In this document: positions 36,087-49,937 of the stretch, in pieces
How the letters are laid out: every line of letters starts with the position of its first letter
How positions within the stretch are numbered: position 1 is the stretch's first letter
Assembly (NCBI GenBank): GCA_026724425.1
Contig: JAIUCV010000118.1
Coordinates: 124,001-188,000 of the forward strand
Direction: 5' to 3'
Length of the DNA: 64,000 nucleotides
From: Erythrophleum ivorense
Lineage: Eukaryota > Streptophyta > Magnoliopsida > Fabales > Fabaceae
Position numbers and translations under genes: made by a program
Notes under the pieces: generated by a model
The model's input: the letters and a program-made list of their open reading frames with translations, nothing else
What the model was told of the DNA's origin: nothing
The model's database searches: none

Positions 36087-39018
36087 TGTGACAACCCTTC
36101 CTTTTTAACATGGTAATTATAGTTAAATATGCAATTAATAATTAATGATCAAGGTTTGGAGTCGTTACAGTTTATTACGTTATGAAAATATAAGGAAATT
36201 TGAACCTTGATGTTAAGGTCATCACTAAACAACCACAAACAAAACAAAAATGCATAAGAGAAATCATACTACCATGAGGGGTTTATGAATCATCTATTCA
36301 TCAGTTTCAACACATAAAAAACCTCTCACAAGTATTCTTATATCATTTCCTAGCATTACCATTGAAGAAACTGGGGTTTCTAGACTAAAGGTAGGAGTTT
36401 GGGGTCTTACGCCGCGGCCCAGACCATTCGTGCCGTGGCTAAGTTAGGTACTGGAATCGTTGGGTAATTTTCACAAATTTGGACCATCGCCTCGGTTAAC
36501 CTACATGGCGCCGCAGTGAAAATGCCTCCTGGAGCTACTGTTCAAATCCCATGATCCTTGCCTCAGTGGAACACCCTTGTGCAGTGGCAAGATTCGCTAC
36601 TGTACACTCCTTACTTTGTTCCCTCGACTAGCGCCGTAGCGGTACCTGTTGCATCACAGCGAGGTTTCATTATGTTACCCTCCTGGGCAATTTTTTTTTC
36701 ACTCTATGTCTCGGTGAGATTCCTCAAGCCGCGACGTTCCTCACCACTGTTACTCTCCAGGAAAATTTAATTCACTTGCATTGTGGTGAGATTCCTCATG
36801 CCATGGTGCCCCTCACTTCTGTCACTCATTTGGCTGCAGTGAAGCCTTCTTAGCCATAGCGTAACTCCCTGCTGTAACTACCTCTCCCACATTTCATCCC
36901 CTACACTCCAATTCCCATCTTAGGAATACTCTAGGACCACTTTCTCTCATTTTATATGACTCTAATAGTATTTATCTATCTTTTTCTACCATTACCAATT
37001 CAAAATTTGAATGTTAATTTCCATTCCTCCTTCCTTCCCATATCAGCAAATCCATAGAGTAATAACAACCAGAATTTATGAGCTATCATCAATTAACATT
37101 CGATATACATTCCGTTAAAGATTTCACACATCAATAGTTTATATCAACATCTAATGCATCACATGATTACAATTCCCAAATGGTAAACCATATCACAAAT
37201 TCAACAAGGCTATATATCAGATACTATAAGTTCATACATCAGTATCCAATTATAATGAGACTTAACTCCTTAATGGTTACATTTCAACCAAGCAAAATAT
37301 AAATGCCTACACTTAGCAACATGATTACATGATGATGCTATGTAAACTAATACAAAATTGCATCTACTCTATTCAGATTAGCCCAAGTGTAGCTTCCTCC
37401 ACACATGGCTAGAGCTCATGGATTTTCATCCACTTGCTTCCCCTTATCCTTACCTGGAGGACCTTCACCTAAAATATTAATCCCATAAAATGGGGTGAGA
37501 TGCGAATCTTAGTAACCAAGGCAAATTCCATCATATATTCTAGTTTAATCAACATATATGCATGGTTTCATTTAAACATCAGAAAACATACCAGTCATAT
37601 CAGTAAATGAAACAATTAGGCTATCCTAATTACTATCCCATACTAGCAATCATATTTTCACATGTTAAAGGCCAATAATATCGGGAGAGGCCCGTCCACG
37701 GTACCTACTCCCTATTGAGCACAACCAGGGCTCAGTGCATCTTGGGTTTGATCATAACCTGGTGCCCGATCAAAGTACATGCACGGGCGGCAGCCTCACC
37801 ACAGCTCCACCATGAACTCACAAGGTCCAACAAAATACAATAGATAGCCAACCAATTTATTCAACATTTCAAATCATTCATGTATAGCAAATATGAAATT
37901 AAGATAGATATATGCATGGAATTAATATGAACCCGGTTACCTCACTTGTAGACAATTTGCAATAGCCACCAATGGTACAAAAATCTCCTTATAACTATAG
38001 CATCAGAGAATTACTACTTTAATTCATCATTTATAGTAGCAACACGTACCCAAAGAATTTAAATGCTAATAACTACCTAAAGAAGACTTACCTAGCCACC
38101 ACAAATCCCCAAATTCAGATTGAGTATGTCCTCTACCAGAAACTTCAATATATCACCCAAATTCCTAAGCAAATTCGTGCATAATTAACACCCATACTAT
38201 ACATCTACTATGGGGGTCTTAAACCATTAGAAAATATACTAGAATGGATAGTTTACACTTATCTAATGTCAGCCCTAGCCTCAACCTACGAATTTCCTCT
38301 AAGAAAATACCAAACAACCATATTTTAGAATTTGGGTATAGTGAAAATGCTCCAAATGAAAAACTAATCGGGCCAAATTGAAGAGGAAGAGAAGAGGATT
38401 AAGATATATAACAAGTACCTTGGCTGATTTTGAGTTTAGAGGTGAGAAATGGTGGAATTCTTGCCCCAAACCCTAGCCTCCCTTCTAAGCTTTGAATTTC
38501 TTTTTGTGTTTTGTGTGTTCTGCAGAATGGGGGTGGCTAGGTTAGTTTTTAGGGTTTAAGTTAGGTTTTAGTTGGGTCAAATATGGGTCATGGGTTGCTC
38601 CAAGGTCTAACTCCATTTGGGTTTCAGATTTTAGCTTTGTTGGGCTAACTCTTATGTATTGGGTTGCTGAAATTCTATTGGGCCAGAACAAGTTTTAAGA
38701 GCTCAAAGGTTTTGGGTCTGCACAAGGGTTATTAGGCCAATTATAAGAGCCTATACAAGGTGGATCTTGGGCCTCTATCACATGGAATTAGATTGGGCCT
38801 GCATCTAGCCTATTGGGCCTCCATTAGCCTCTTATCATGCTCTCCTACATTAATTTGGGCCTATATGAAATTTCTCTCCCAAATAAATTTCAAACCCATA
38901 TTAATAATTTGTCTTTCCAAAATTTCCATTTATTTAACTTACTCAATTATTTCATATTAATTATTTTTAATTAATCCAAAACCATGATTAACACCTTAAT
39001 TAATTTTGGGGTGTTACA
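36087..39018 (-). mobile_element. B1: solo LTR of family B
   Basis: 2932 bp with plus-strand ends TGTGACAACCC and GGGGTGTTACA. The TSD GTTCT is perfect (36082-36086, 39019-39023). It has the same length as the 5' LTR of B4 and no interior. Its array at 36410-36870 matches B3 in motif type. Confidence 0.94.
36410..36870 (-). repeat. Decayed GC-rich motif array in B1
   Basis: The same array as in B3, with many cores reduced by C-to-T or G-to-A changes (for example CTCGGTGAGATTCC, TTGTGGTGAGATTCC, GCCATGGTGCC). Confidence 0.75.
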
Positions 39019-39122
39019 GTTCTAAAAAAGGAGCTAAAACGAAAGAGAAACGAAAATGCCAAAAACGAAGGGTACAATAGGAATTTTTGAAAAATGCTTC
39101 CTCCTCCCCTATATATAGTTGG
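39019..39122 (+). repeat. A6 LTR, second segment, with candidate TATA box
   Basis: It resumes A6 after B1. TATATATA at 39110-39117 lies in the conserved promoter position of A LTRs, and A7 inserted five bases downstream of it at GTTGG (39118-39122). Confidence 0.8.
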
Positions 39123-42100
39123 TGTAACACCATAATTTCTAGCTCATCTCATGCCTTTAATTTACTTAATTATATGAATCATATGAGTTTCCAATGAAAA
39201 AGGCAATAAAATAATAAATATTTTCGCATTGCGTCATGTATAAAAATTCCATTCGGTGTCACGTGGACTATGTGAACTCATACAAGACATTCCCATATTT
39301 AATTACATAGATACAACTCATTTGAATCATCAAAAGTGGCCTACATCTCAAGAAACGCGAAGGGAAGCATGAGATAAACACATATTTTCGGCCAGCTTTT
39401 GCCCCTTTTCTGACTCAATTTTGGAAAATCATAACTAAATCTAGAAATATTGAAATCATGAATTCTTGACTATTCTGGAAAGCTACAGATGTCTACTTCA
39501 TACTAAAAATATGTCCAGACCATAACATCCATCACAGAGGACGTTTGACATTTGAAAAGGTCAAACTGCCTACTATTGCTATCATAAATTTCTGTAGTAA
39601 GCTTCAAAAATGTCCAATTAATTCGACAAAAATCTAATTCATGCAAATGATACAAATTTGGAAATCTGTGGATGTTAGCTAGAGGAGAAAAATAATTCCA
39701 GACTAGCTCAAGTACGCCCAGACCTTGAAATCTAATAAAATAGTAACTGAGGTCGGGTGAAGTTCTTAATACTGGGTAGATTCTTTAAAAATTCATATCT
39801 CCCTCTTTAGACATCCAAATGAGGTGCTTCTAGTTAGCACAAGTCATTGGGAATGTCTCTCTGTATAAAATTTTGTGGCAATTGGACATCATTTGAGCCC
39901 TGTGTGACAAATTTCATTTTCAGACCAAGTGAATAGTGCATTGGACCAAAATCAAAAAATTTGCCGACTTTGGAAATTCATCAAATATTATGTAGACCTC
40001 TAAAAATTCTATTCTTTAGCTTCCTAAAAAGCCCTCAACAAGTTCTAATTGCGTGCCAAATCTCAAATCAAGAAGAGCTTATTTGGGCAAAAAGTGACAT
40101 AGAGTTCCATTATGGTCAAGTTTGGTTCCATAAGGGATACTAAAATATCCAAATGTCTTTCCTTGGGCTTTAGGACCTCTTGGGCAAGTCTAAAAGCATA
40201 ATTAAGATTTTTGTGAGCTATCCAAATGGTCCCAAACTCCATGCCTCTCATTTTGGCTATGCCACATACAATTATACACATACTTCCATAATGAAAACTT
40301 GCCAATACATAATCAAAATGTGCATATTCATACATACAACTTTAACTCTCATTCATGCATCACTTATTAACATAATTACACATGTTCAAGAGATCATAGG
40401 TCATACAAAACCATAGATGACAACATTTGCCACCTTGATGGCCTTAAAGAAGCAAATTTCATACATTTCAATGTCATATTCTCATCTCTCAAGTGGTTGA
40501 CTTCCATCTCCTTGCTCTCTTAGTCCACCTAGCATGTTAGAACATTGGATAGGAGGGGATGAGATTCAAGAAATCCTAATAGCCCATCTCCCATTCAATC
40601 GTACATAATGGATGCAAACAAGTCTCATAAATGCATGTATAGTCATGCAAACATTCAAGAAGTATTTTTATCATTTAAGAAAGTCATACATAGTATACAA
40701 AGGCTTGCCAAGCAAGTGGATTGGCCTTACCTAATTTCTTGTGGATATTGGACTTGCCTTACCCATTCTTTAAGAGATTCTTAGACTCAACCACGCTCTT
40801 GAGAGCCCATCTTACTTTTGGGAGACTCTTTGCTTCGTCTTAACTAATCTCAAGGGTTATTGGCTCATCCTCACCATGGCTAAGGGTTCTTGGCTTCACC
40901 ACACTCAAGCAAACCCAAGCACACATAAAAAATATCATATAAGAGCATATTATAACATCATGGCACCATGGAATTAAAGTCATACTAGAACACTTTTCAT
41001 AACTTAAAAATACACATACATACATTCAAGACAAGATAAGCACACATCCATGCATGAGAGAAGGTATAGAGAGCTACCTTATACACAATTACACACTTTT
41101 TCCTTTGAATCCAAGCTCCCCTTTTTGGCCACACACACACAAAAGTGTGGGGAAGTTTTCTCTTGGCCTAAACACAATTTATGGAGGCCAACTAGGTTCA
41201 TGGAATTAATTCTAAGGCACATACTTGCTTGAACTCTAGCTTGATCTATAAACCTCATTATGGTTCCATAATTGCACCTAATGAAGCAACACCCCTCAAA
41301 TAAATTTTAAGCTCCATTCTTTCCTTTAAAATATGATTCTTGACTCCTTTTAAGCCTCTTGGAGTGATCACACAATTAAAACTAAGAGCCTAACTACATG
41401 TTGCTTCTTTAGGTCATAATATGAAACATAAAGCACTAACTCACTTTCTATGATTTCTAAATTTTCCTAAGGCCTCCCCTCATTTTCATTCATCATATAT
41501 AACTCAAAAATGGGTTTAGAAAAATTTAAAACTCTCCCTAACTATAAGAACCTCCCTTGGCCGAACCTATGCTAGGTTTTGGCACCCATGGACTTTGCTT
41601 TGTTTTCTCAAGGGGAGAAGCACATGGGGAGACTTCTAGGGATCTTAGGAGCTTATTTAAACTCTTATTTAGGCCTAGGAATCATCATACAAAATCAGAT
41701 TTTACAAGGTGCAATTAAAACCCTAGAAATTGCATCTTGAAATCTAATAGTTTTTTATTAATTCTCTTTGCATATTCTTAATCTCCACACCTTTTTCCTT
41801 AGATTCACCCTTAGTTCTGCCTAAAAATCAAATCCTCCTAAGGTTTCTCATGCTAGGTAAAATGAGGGAGGAGAGGAACCAAAGGTAGCAACCATAGGAA
41901 GAGAAATTACCTTATTTTCTTGCTTTTTCTCACTTGAATCTTGTGTTCTTTGAGCTCTTCACTTCAAATTCGAAATTTTCCCTCAATTTCTCCTTTAAAA
42001 AAGATCCATATACTTCATTATAATCATAGGAAATAAAGGAGAATGAAGGAGAAGAGGTTTGGAAGAGAAAGAGCATGAAAAACTACTAAATTTCCATACC

Positions 42101-42806
42101 TTAAGCCTTTGATTTCTCCTCCTCTTTGCCTTCCTCTTGTGCACCACTCTCCTTAGGGTTTGCCTCTGGTTTTGGGCAGAACTTGGTCATGTAGCATGAA
42201 GGGAGAAGAAATAGGTGGGAGGAAGTTACACTTCTTAAAATTTTCCATTTTGCTCTTTGTTCTTGGCACTTTTGTTTCTCCTTTGTTTTAGCTCCTTTTT
42301 TAGAACTGTCTTTTCCATTATGAAATTTAGGTTCCCAATTTAGTAAAATGCCTTTGGAATCACTCAAATTGGAGCTAAAACCTTCTTGAACGAATCTATC
42401 AAAGTTCAATCACACCAATGTTAAAAAACATCCACCAGAGGGGCTTTAGCTGTCTTGGGCCTTCCCATGGTTTTTAGGGCCTCTGAGAGCCTTGGAGAAT
42501 TAAAAACTTTCATTTAGAAAGCCCTCCTGTGTGAATTCCAAAATTGCTCAAAATTACGAAAATGCCATTAATTTTCGTAAGTTTTCTGTAAGAAATTGTT
42601 TCTTCATTCTAGTTCTATTTTTCTTTCCGTCTGAGCCTGGGACTCTCATTTGTAGGAATCTAGAATGCTTCCCAAATTTTTTAGGACCTTAACTACATCA
42701 TTTCAGGGGACTTCCTCTTGTATCTAGTGAGTTTCGTTTGTTTATGGAGAAACCGTACTTTACGTTTCTCATGTTTTCCTTTGTTTTCAGAGAACCCGAT
42801 GTTACA
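39123..42806 (-). mobile_element. A7: solo LTR of family A
   Basis: 3684 bp with plus-strand ends TGTAACACC and GATGTTACA. The flanks GTTGG (39118-39122) and GGTGG (42807-42811) match at four of five bases. It lies in the opposite orientation to its host A6. The 102-codon frame at 42101-42409 is the sense frame also seen, diverged, in A1 and A2. I regard it as shared DNA rather than a gene. Confidence 0.9.
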
Positions 42807-45800
42807 GGTGGCGCCCCACTCTCTCCTTCACTTAGACTCAGAATTTTCTGCCTAATTTCAAAAAAGAAAGCTAGGGTTTAGAGGCACCAAGGGAGGAAGA
42901 AGAGGAGAAGAAATCCAAGCTTTAAGGTATGGTTTCATAGTAGTTTTTCATGTTTTCTTCCATCCAAACTTCCTATCCTTTATTCTCCTTTGTTTCCTTT
43001 GATTAAAATAAAGTTTACAAACCTAATTTAAGGGAGAAACTTTAGGGGAATTTCGGATTTGAAGAGAGGAGCTTGGAGAAGGCAAGATTCAAGCAAGAAA
43101 AAGCAAGAAAACAAGGTAATTTCTCTTCCTATGGTTGCTATCTTGGTTCCCTCTCCTTTTCCATTTTGCCTAACCTAAGGAACCCTAGGAGGAGTTGATT
43201 TTTAGGCAGAACCAAGGATGAATCTAAAGAAAAAGGGTATGGAGATTAAGAATATACAAAGGGAATTAATAAAAAACCATTAGATATCAAGATGCAGTTT
43301 CTAGGATTTCAATTGCCCCTTGTAAAATCTGATTTTGTATGATGATTCCTAGGCCTAAATAAGAGTTTAAATGAGCTCTTAAGATCCCTAAGAGGCTGAC
43401 CACATGCATCTTCCCTTAAGAAAATCAAGCAAAGTCCAAGGAAGCCAAGAATGCTCCTAGTCTCGGCCTAGACAAATCTCTATAGCTAGGGAGAGTTTTA
43501 AATTTTCTAAGCCCATGTTTGAGTCATATATGATGAATGAAAATGAGGGGAGGCCTTGGAAAAAATTTAGAACTCATAGAAAGTAAGTTGGTGCTTTATG
43601 TCCCGTATTATGACCTAAAGAAGCAACATGTAGTTAGGCTCTTAGTTTTAATCGTGTGATGACTCCAAGAGGCTTAAAAGGAGTCAAGAATCATATTTGA
43701 AAGGAAAGAATGGAGCCTAGAATTTATTTGAGGGGTGTTGCTTCATTAGATGCATTTATGGAACCATATCAAGTTTATAGGTGAAGGTAGCCTAAGCAAA
43801 TTGTATGGCCTTAGAATTAAGTCCATGAACCTAATTGGTTTCCATAAACTATGTCTAAGTCAAGAGAAATCTTTCCCACATTTTTGTGTGTGCGTAGCCG
43901 AAGCAAGGAAAGGAATTTCAAGAGAAAAAGTGTGTAATTGTATCCAAGGTAGCTCTTTCCACCTTCTCTCATGCATGAATGTGTGCTTAGCTTGTCTTAG
44001 AATGTGTGTATGTGTATTTTCAAGCCATGAAAAGTATGCTAGAATGATTTTATATGCCATGATTTCATGATAACATATTATGTTTTAAATGATGTTATGA
44101 TGTGTGCTTGGGTTTGCATAAGTATGGTGAGGCCAAGAACCCTTAGCTATGGTGAGGATGAGCTAAAAACTCATAAAATTGGTTGAGACAAAGTAAAGAG
44201 TCTCCTAAAAGTGAGATGGGCTCCCAAGAGCATGGTTAAATCTCAAAATCTCTTAAAGAATGGGTGAGGCAAGTCCAATATCCACAAGAAGTTGGGTGAG
44301 GCCAATCCACTTGCTTGGCAAGCCTTTGTATGCTATGTATGACTTTCTCAAATGATGAATCTACCTCTTGAATGTTTGCACATGTCAACATAACCATACA
44401 TGCATTTATAAGACTTGTTTGCATCCATTATGCATGATTGAATGGGAGATGACCTATTGTGATTCTTTGAATCTCATTCCCTCCTCTCCAATGTCCTAAT
44501 ATGCTAGGTGAACCAAGAGAGAAAGGTAATAGAAGCCAATCTCCTTGAAGATGAGAGGATGATATGATAATGCTTGAGCTTTGCTACTTTAAGGCCATAC
44601 AAATGGCAAAAGATGTAACCAATGGATGTATATATATTATGATGTAATAAACACATGTACTTATGATAATATGTCATGTAGGAATGAGAGAATATGTTAT
44701 GTAGCCATTAGAATGTGATTTGAGTATATGATGGCAAATTAACTTCATGAATGGCATTATGGAATTATGCATATGTGTAGGTAAGATGGCCAAAATGAGA
44801 TGCATGGAGTTTGGGACTATTATGCTTACACAAGTCCTAATTATGCTTTTAGACTTGCCTAAAAGGTGTCAAACTCTAAGGAAATCCATTTGGACATTTT
44901 GGCATCGCATATGGAGCTAAAATTGATCATAATGGAACCCTATATCACTTTTTATTCAAATGAGCTCTTCTTGATTTGTAATTTTTTATGCAATTAGAGC
45001 TTGTTGAGAGCTTTTTGGGAAGCTAAAGAACAGAATTTTTGGAAGTCTAGAGAATATTTGATGAATTTTTAAAGTTGAAAATTTTTTGGTTTTGTTTATG
45101 TCACTGTTCATACTAGTCCGAAAATGAAATCTGTTACACAAGGCTCAAATGATGTCCAATTGCTATGAAATTTTATACAAAGAAACTAGACATTCACAGT
45201 GACTTGTGACACTAGAAGAACCTCATTTTAATCTCTAGAGAGGGAGATATGAATTTTTTAAAATTTTGTCTAGTATTAAAGATTCCAGCCGACTTCTGTT
45301 ATTGTTTGATTAGATTTTGAGGTCTAAGCGTGCTTAAGCTAGTCTGGAGTCATTTTTTTCCTCTAGTTAACATCTACATCTTTCCACATTGGTAACATTT
45401 ATATAGATTGGATTTTTTCAGAATTAATTAGACATTTTTGAAGTTTACTACAGAATTCTATGATAGCACCAGCAGACAGCTTGACCTCTAGACCATTTCC
45501 AATGTCAAACATCCTCTATGATGGATGTTATGGTCTAGAAATATTTTTAGCATGAAGTAAACATGTGTAGCTTTCCAGAATAGCCAAGAATGTATGATTT
45601 TGAGTTTTCTAGAATTAGTTATGATTTTTCAAAATTTGTGACATAAATGAGTAAATTTTGGCCGAAAATGAATATGTATATTTTGAGCTTCCCTTCGAGT
45701 TTCATGAGTTATAGGCCACTTTTCATTATTCAAATAAGTTGTATTCATGTAATTAAATATGGCAATGTGTTGTATGAGCTCATATAGTCCAATTGACATC

Positions 45801-45929
45801 AAATGAAATTTTTATACATGACACAATGCAAAGAAATGTATTGTTTTAATGGATTTTTCTCACTTCATGAAATGTATCATATGAGCATGCAAATATGTAT
45901 GAAATGAGTTAAAAATATAAGGTATTATA
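42807..45929 (+). repeat. A6 LTR, third segment
   Basis: The rest of A6 after A7. It includes the minisatellite stretch (44120-44310), the 106-codon Cys-rich frame at 43750-44070, and the sub-repeats of the LTR second half. It ends GGTATTATA before TSD GTAGG. Confidence 0.88.
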
Positions 45930-48487
45930 GTAGGCTTTCTTAGGGTTTTGTAAAATCTAATTTTGTATGAGAGTTTTCTTGGCTATTTGAATGTTTCCTT
46001 GAGTTCCTAAGACCCTTAAAAACCTCCCCAATTAGCTCTCCCATCAAGGAAAATTCAAAAGCTCCAAGAACCCCATTTATGGAGGGTGTCTTTACCAAGC
46101 TAGGAAGAAGGAGCTAAAGGATGTTTTAATTTGTTCTAACCTTAGTTTGGAACTTTATATGATGTTAAAAGATGGGAGAAACTATTAGAAAAAAAAATTT
46201 AGGAACCATGGATTGGGAGATGGAACAATAGTGTCCATAATGGTGCTTTGTGAAGCAACTTAGTTTTTTAATTGTGTAATTGAATGTGTGATGGCTCCAG
46301 GACCTTACATGAGTCTAAGAAGTCTAGAAATAACAAGAGAATGGAATCTAGAAATTGAATTCCAAGAGTTGCTTCATTAGACTAATTATGGAACCATAAT
46401 GCCAAGTATGAAACCAAGTATGTGTTTAAGCTTTAGTTTAATGTCTTGGTTTCCTTCAATTATGTGATTGTGTATTCCTTCTGATATCTAGGCCAAGAGA
46501 ACAATCAACCACCTAAGTGCTCTTGTGAAATCAAGGAGAGGAAGGAATTAGCAAAGTAAAGCTTGCATTAATTGAAAGGTAGCTCTTTACCTCATCCCTG
46601 TGTATTATTGTGTGCATATGCATGTCATTGTGTGCTTTTATGTGCTCTTGTGAATTGGTAATATGCCACATGATCTCATGGAATTGCATTGGTATCAATG
46701 TGTGCTCTTAAATGGCCTTGAATGTGAGATTGGCTCCTAAGGGTGAGGTGATGCCAAAAGTCTCTTAAAGTGGGTGAAGATGTGCCAAAATTCTCAAGGC
46801 ATGGGTGAGACTAGACCAAAAGTCCCTTAGATGGGTGAGGCTAAGTTAAAAGTCCCTAGGCCAAGAGTAAGGCAACTCCAAAAGTCCTAGAAATGGGGTA
46901 AGGTAAAACCAAAAGTCCCTAGAGCATGAGAATGATCTTGATGTGTAGATGTGGCATGAAATTGTAACCTTGCACACTTTATGCTTCATAATTGTGTCAT
47001 TGATATACATATGCCTTGAATGTATATGAATGGGTGTGTGTAAGCTATTGGGATTCTTAGAATCTTATTCCCCTTTCCCTTTCATTCTTGAAATGTCTAG
47101 GTGGTGCTCCAAACTAAGGAATGCAAGCCAATGACATTAAATTGCTATACTTTGTTCATTTTGTAGTCTAACTTGTAATGGAATGTCAAGAAGCTTTGTA
47201 CATATTATTGTTGGTATTGTAAGACCTTGAGTACATGTAACATGATGTATGAATATTATGTAGCCCATGTGTGACATTAAATCAATGTAAATCATGGAAA
47301 TTACCTCTTGTGTGGTTAAGGTTACATGTGCATTATTGGATGTGGAGTGGCCAAATTTAGATGCATGGGATTTGGGACCATTTGGGTAGTTCCCACAAGT
47401 CATAATTATGCTTTTAAACTTACCCAAGAGGTGCCAAACTCAAGAGGAGGCCATCTGGACTAAAGTGACTCTTGATAGGGAGCAAAAATGACTATTTCAT
47501 GAGGCTATGTCACTTTTTGTCCAAATGAGCTCTTCTTGATCTAAAATTTGACATGCATCTAGAGTTTTTGGGAAGCTAAAGTTGGTAATTTTTTGAGGTC
47601 TATGGAATATTTGGCAAATTATTAAAGTTGAGAATTTTTCTGGTTTTGGTCATTGGTACTGTAGCACTGGTCTAAAATTAAATTCTGTCACTCATGGGGC
47701 AAATGATGTCCAATTGCCACAAAATTTGATGTGGAGAAACTAGACATTTCTAATGACTTGTGACAACTAGAAGTAACTCATTTAGATTTCTAAAGAGGGA
47801 TATATGAATTTTTAAAGATCCTACCCAGTATCAGCGCTCAAACTAACCTCAGGTACTATTTGATTGGGTTTCGAGGTTTGGGCGTGCCTGAACTAATCTG
47901 GAGTTATTTTTCTCCTCTAGCTAACATCCACAACTTTCCATATTAGTATCATTTGCATAGATTATATTTTTGTGAAATTAATTGGACATTTTTGTAGTTT
48001 GCTACAGAAACCTATGACAGTACCAGTGGATAGCCAAACCTCTTGACCTTTTCGAATGTCAAACGTCCTCTGTGTTGTGTTTCATGGTCTGGACGTATTT
48101 TTAGCATAAAGTAGACATGTGTAGCTTCTACAATAGGCAAGAATACATTATTTTAATTTTTCTAGAATTAGTTATGATTTTCCAAAGTCTATGACAAAAA
48201 TGGCAAAATTATGGCTGAAAATACATGTATGAGTTTTATGCTCCCCTTTGCTTTCCACGAATTATAGGCCACTTTTGATGATGAAAATAAGTTGTATCTA
48301 TGTAAATAAATATGAGAATGTGATACATGAGCTCACATGGTCTGCAGAACATCAAATGAAAAATTTAAACGTGACACAATGCGAAAATAATCCATTATTT
48401 AATGTTATTTTCTTGCCTCTTTGTGTAAGTAACATGGTTTAAGGCACGAGATTAGTATAAAATGAGTTAGAAATATATGGTATTATA
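45930..48487 (+). repeat. Ap1 LTR, second segment
   Basis: Ap1 resumes with the second GTAGG. It contains a clear minisatellite (46725-46930) and the LTR sub-repeats, and it ends GGTATTATA at 48487. Confidence 0.85.
46725..46930 (+). repeat. Minisatellite in Ap1 LTR
   Basis: About six units of roughly 30-36 bp built on GGGTGAGGCTA and CCAAAAGTCCCTTAGA. Ap2 has the same array at 57660-57845. Confidence 0.82.
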
Positions 48488-49253
48488 TCCAATTCTCATG
48501 ATATTTTACAACCATAAGCTAGAGGTCATAAGCTTTTTGTGGCCACCAAGATCACCTTATTTGGAGGTTTGAGCAGGGAGTTATGAATTTTTGAAGTTTA
48601 GTGTCAGCACCAATAGTGCCACTCGACCACCTGTACTGTTCCATCATAATTTAGTTCCTGAATGAACTGGGTGTGGTTTGGAGATATTTCTCCCTTAGAT
48701 TTAACACCTGTAGCTTCTCAGAATGACTAATTTGCATGATTTGGATTTTTCGAGAATTAGTTATGTATTTCTAAAGTTTATGACAGTAACATGTGACAAT
48801 AGTGCAGAGAACTAAGACCTTGGGCACTTTTTGAATGTCAAACATCTTCCACTTGATGTTTCATGACCTAAAATTATTTTTATCATATAATTTTCCAGAA
48901 GGGTATATTGTGCATGATTTTGATTTTTCTAAAATTAGTTATGATTTTTCAAAGTTTAGGCACAAAATCTGAATTGGGTACCCGAGGCTGCACACTATAT
49001 TTTAGAGTATACCATCTATTTGTACGAGTTTTAGGCCACTTCTTGAGCTTGTTATGAGTTGTATTTGTGTACTTAAATATGAGAATGAAATAAATAAGCC
49101 CATATGGTCCACAGAACTCCGAATGAAAAATTTATTCATAACGTAACACAATTTAATTTCATTTTTTAATGGTTTTTCTTTAAGAATGTAATGTGCTTCA
49201 TGGAAGTAAGCCTATAAATGGTTGATGATGAGCTATATAAATATGGTGTTACA
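48488..49253 (+). repeat. A5 LTR, last segment
   Basis: It begins with the second TCCAA. It carries two or more copies of the ~190-bp sub-repeat (CATGATTTTGATTTTTC, TTAGTTATGATTTTTCAAA) and ends GGTGTTACA at 49253, followed by AGGAA. Confidence 0.85.
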
Positions 49254-49932
49254 AGGAAGCATGAAAAATCAAGAAAAACCATACCTTTTACCTTGTTTTT
49301 CTCCTTCCTTTCTCTTCCTCTTGGGGTGTCTCAAACCCTAGCTCTCTCCTCTGGTTTAGGGCAGAAACAAATGTGGCTAAATGAGCGAGGAGGTGAGGCA
49401 TGACCTATATATAGGTAGGTTTAACAAACACTTTACAAAATTTCCAATTTGCCCCTTCGTCTTGGCATTTTCATTTCTAGTTCAGTTTAGCTCCTTTTTG
49501 AAAATCACCTTTTTCGTTATGAAATGTAGGTCCTCAATTTAATAAAATGCCTTTAGAATCACTCAAATTAGAGCGAAAACCTTCCTGGATGAATCCATCA
49601 AAGTTGAGGGGTTTTAACTATCCTAGAGCTTCCCGTGGTTTTCAAGGCCTCTGAGAACCCCAGAGAATTCAAAACTTTCATTTAAAAAGCCTTCTTATGT
49701 GAATTCTAAAATTTGCTCAAAATTACGAAAATGACATTGTGTTTCGTCAACCTTTCGTTCAATTTCGTTTCTTCATTCTAGCTCCATTTTTCTTTTCGTC
49801 TAAGCCTAGGATTCTCATTTTTAGGAGTCTAGAATGCTACTTAAATTTTTTGGGACCTTAAGTAATTTATTTCAGGGGACTTGCTCTGAAAACACATCCA
49901 TTTCTGTCGTTTGACGAAAACCAGACATTACA
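49254..49932 (-). repeat. A3 LTR, last segment
   Basis: Minus-strand A sequence resuming after A5. It includes CCTATATATAGG near the promoter position and the first 0.5 kb of the LTR, ending GACATTACA at 49932 before TSD GTTAT (49933-49937). Confidence 0.82.
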
Positions 49933-49937
49933 GTTAT

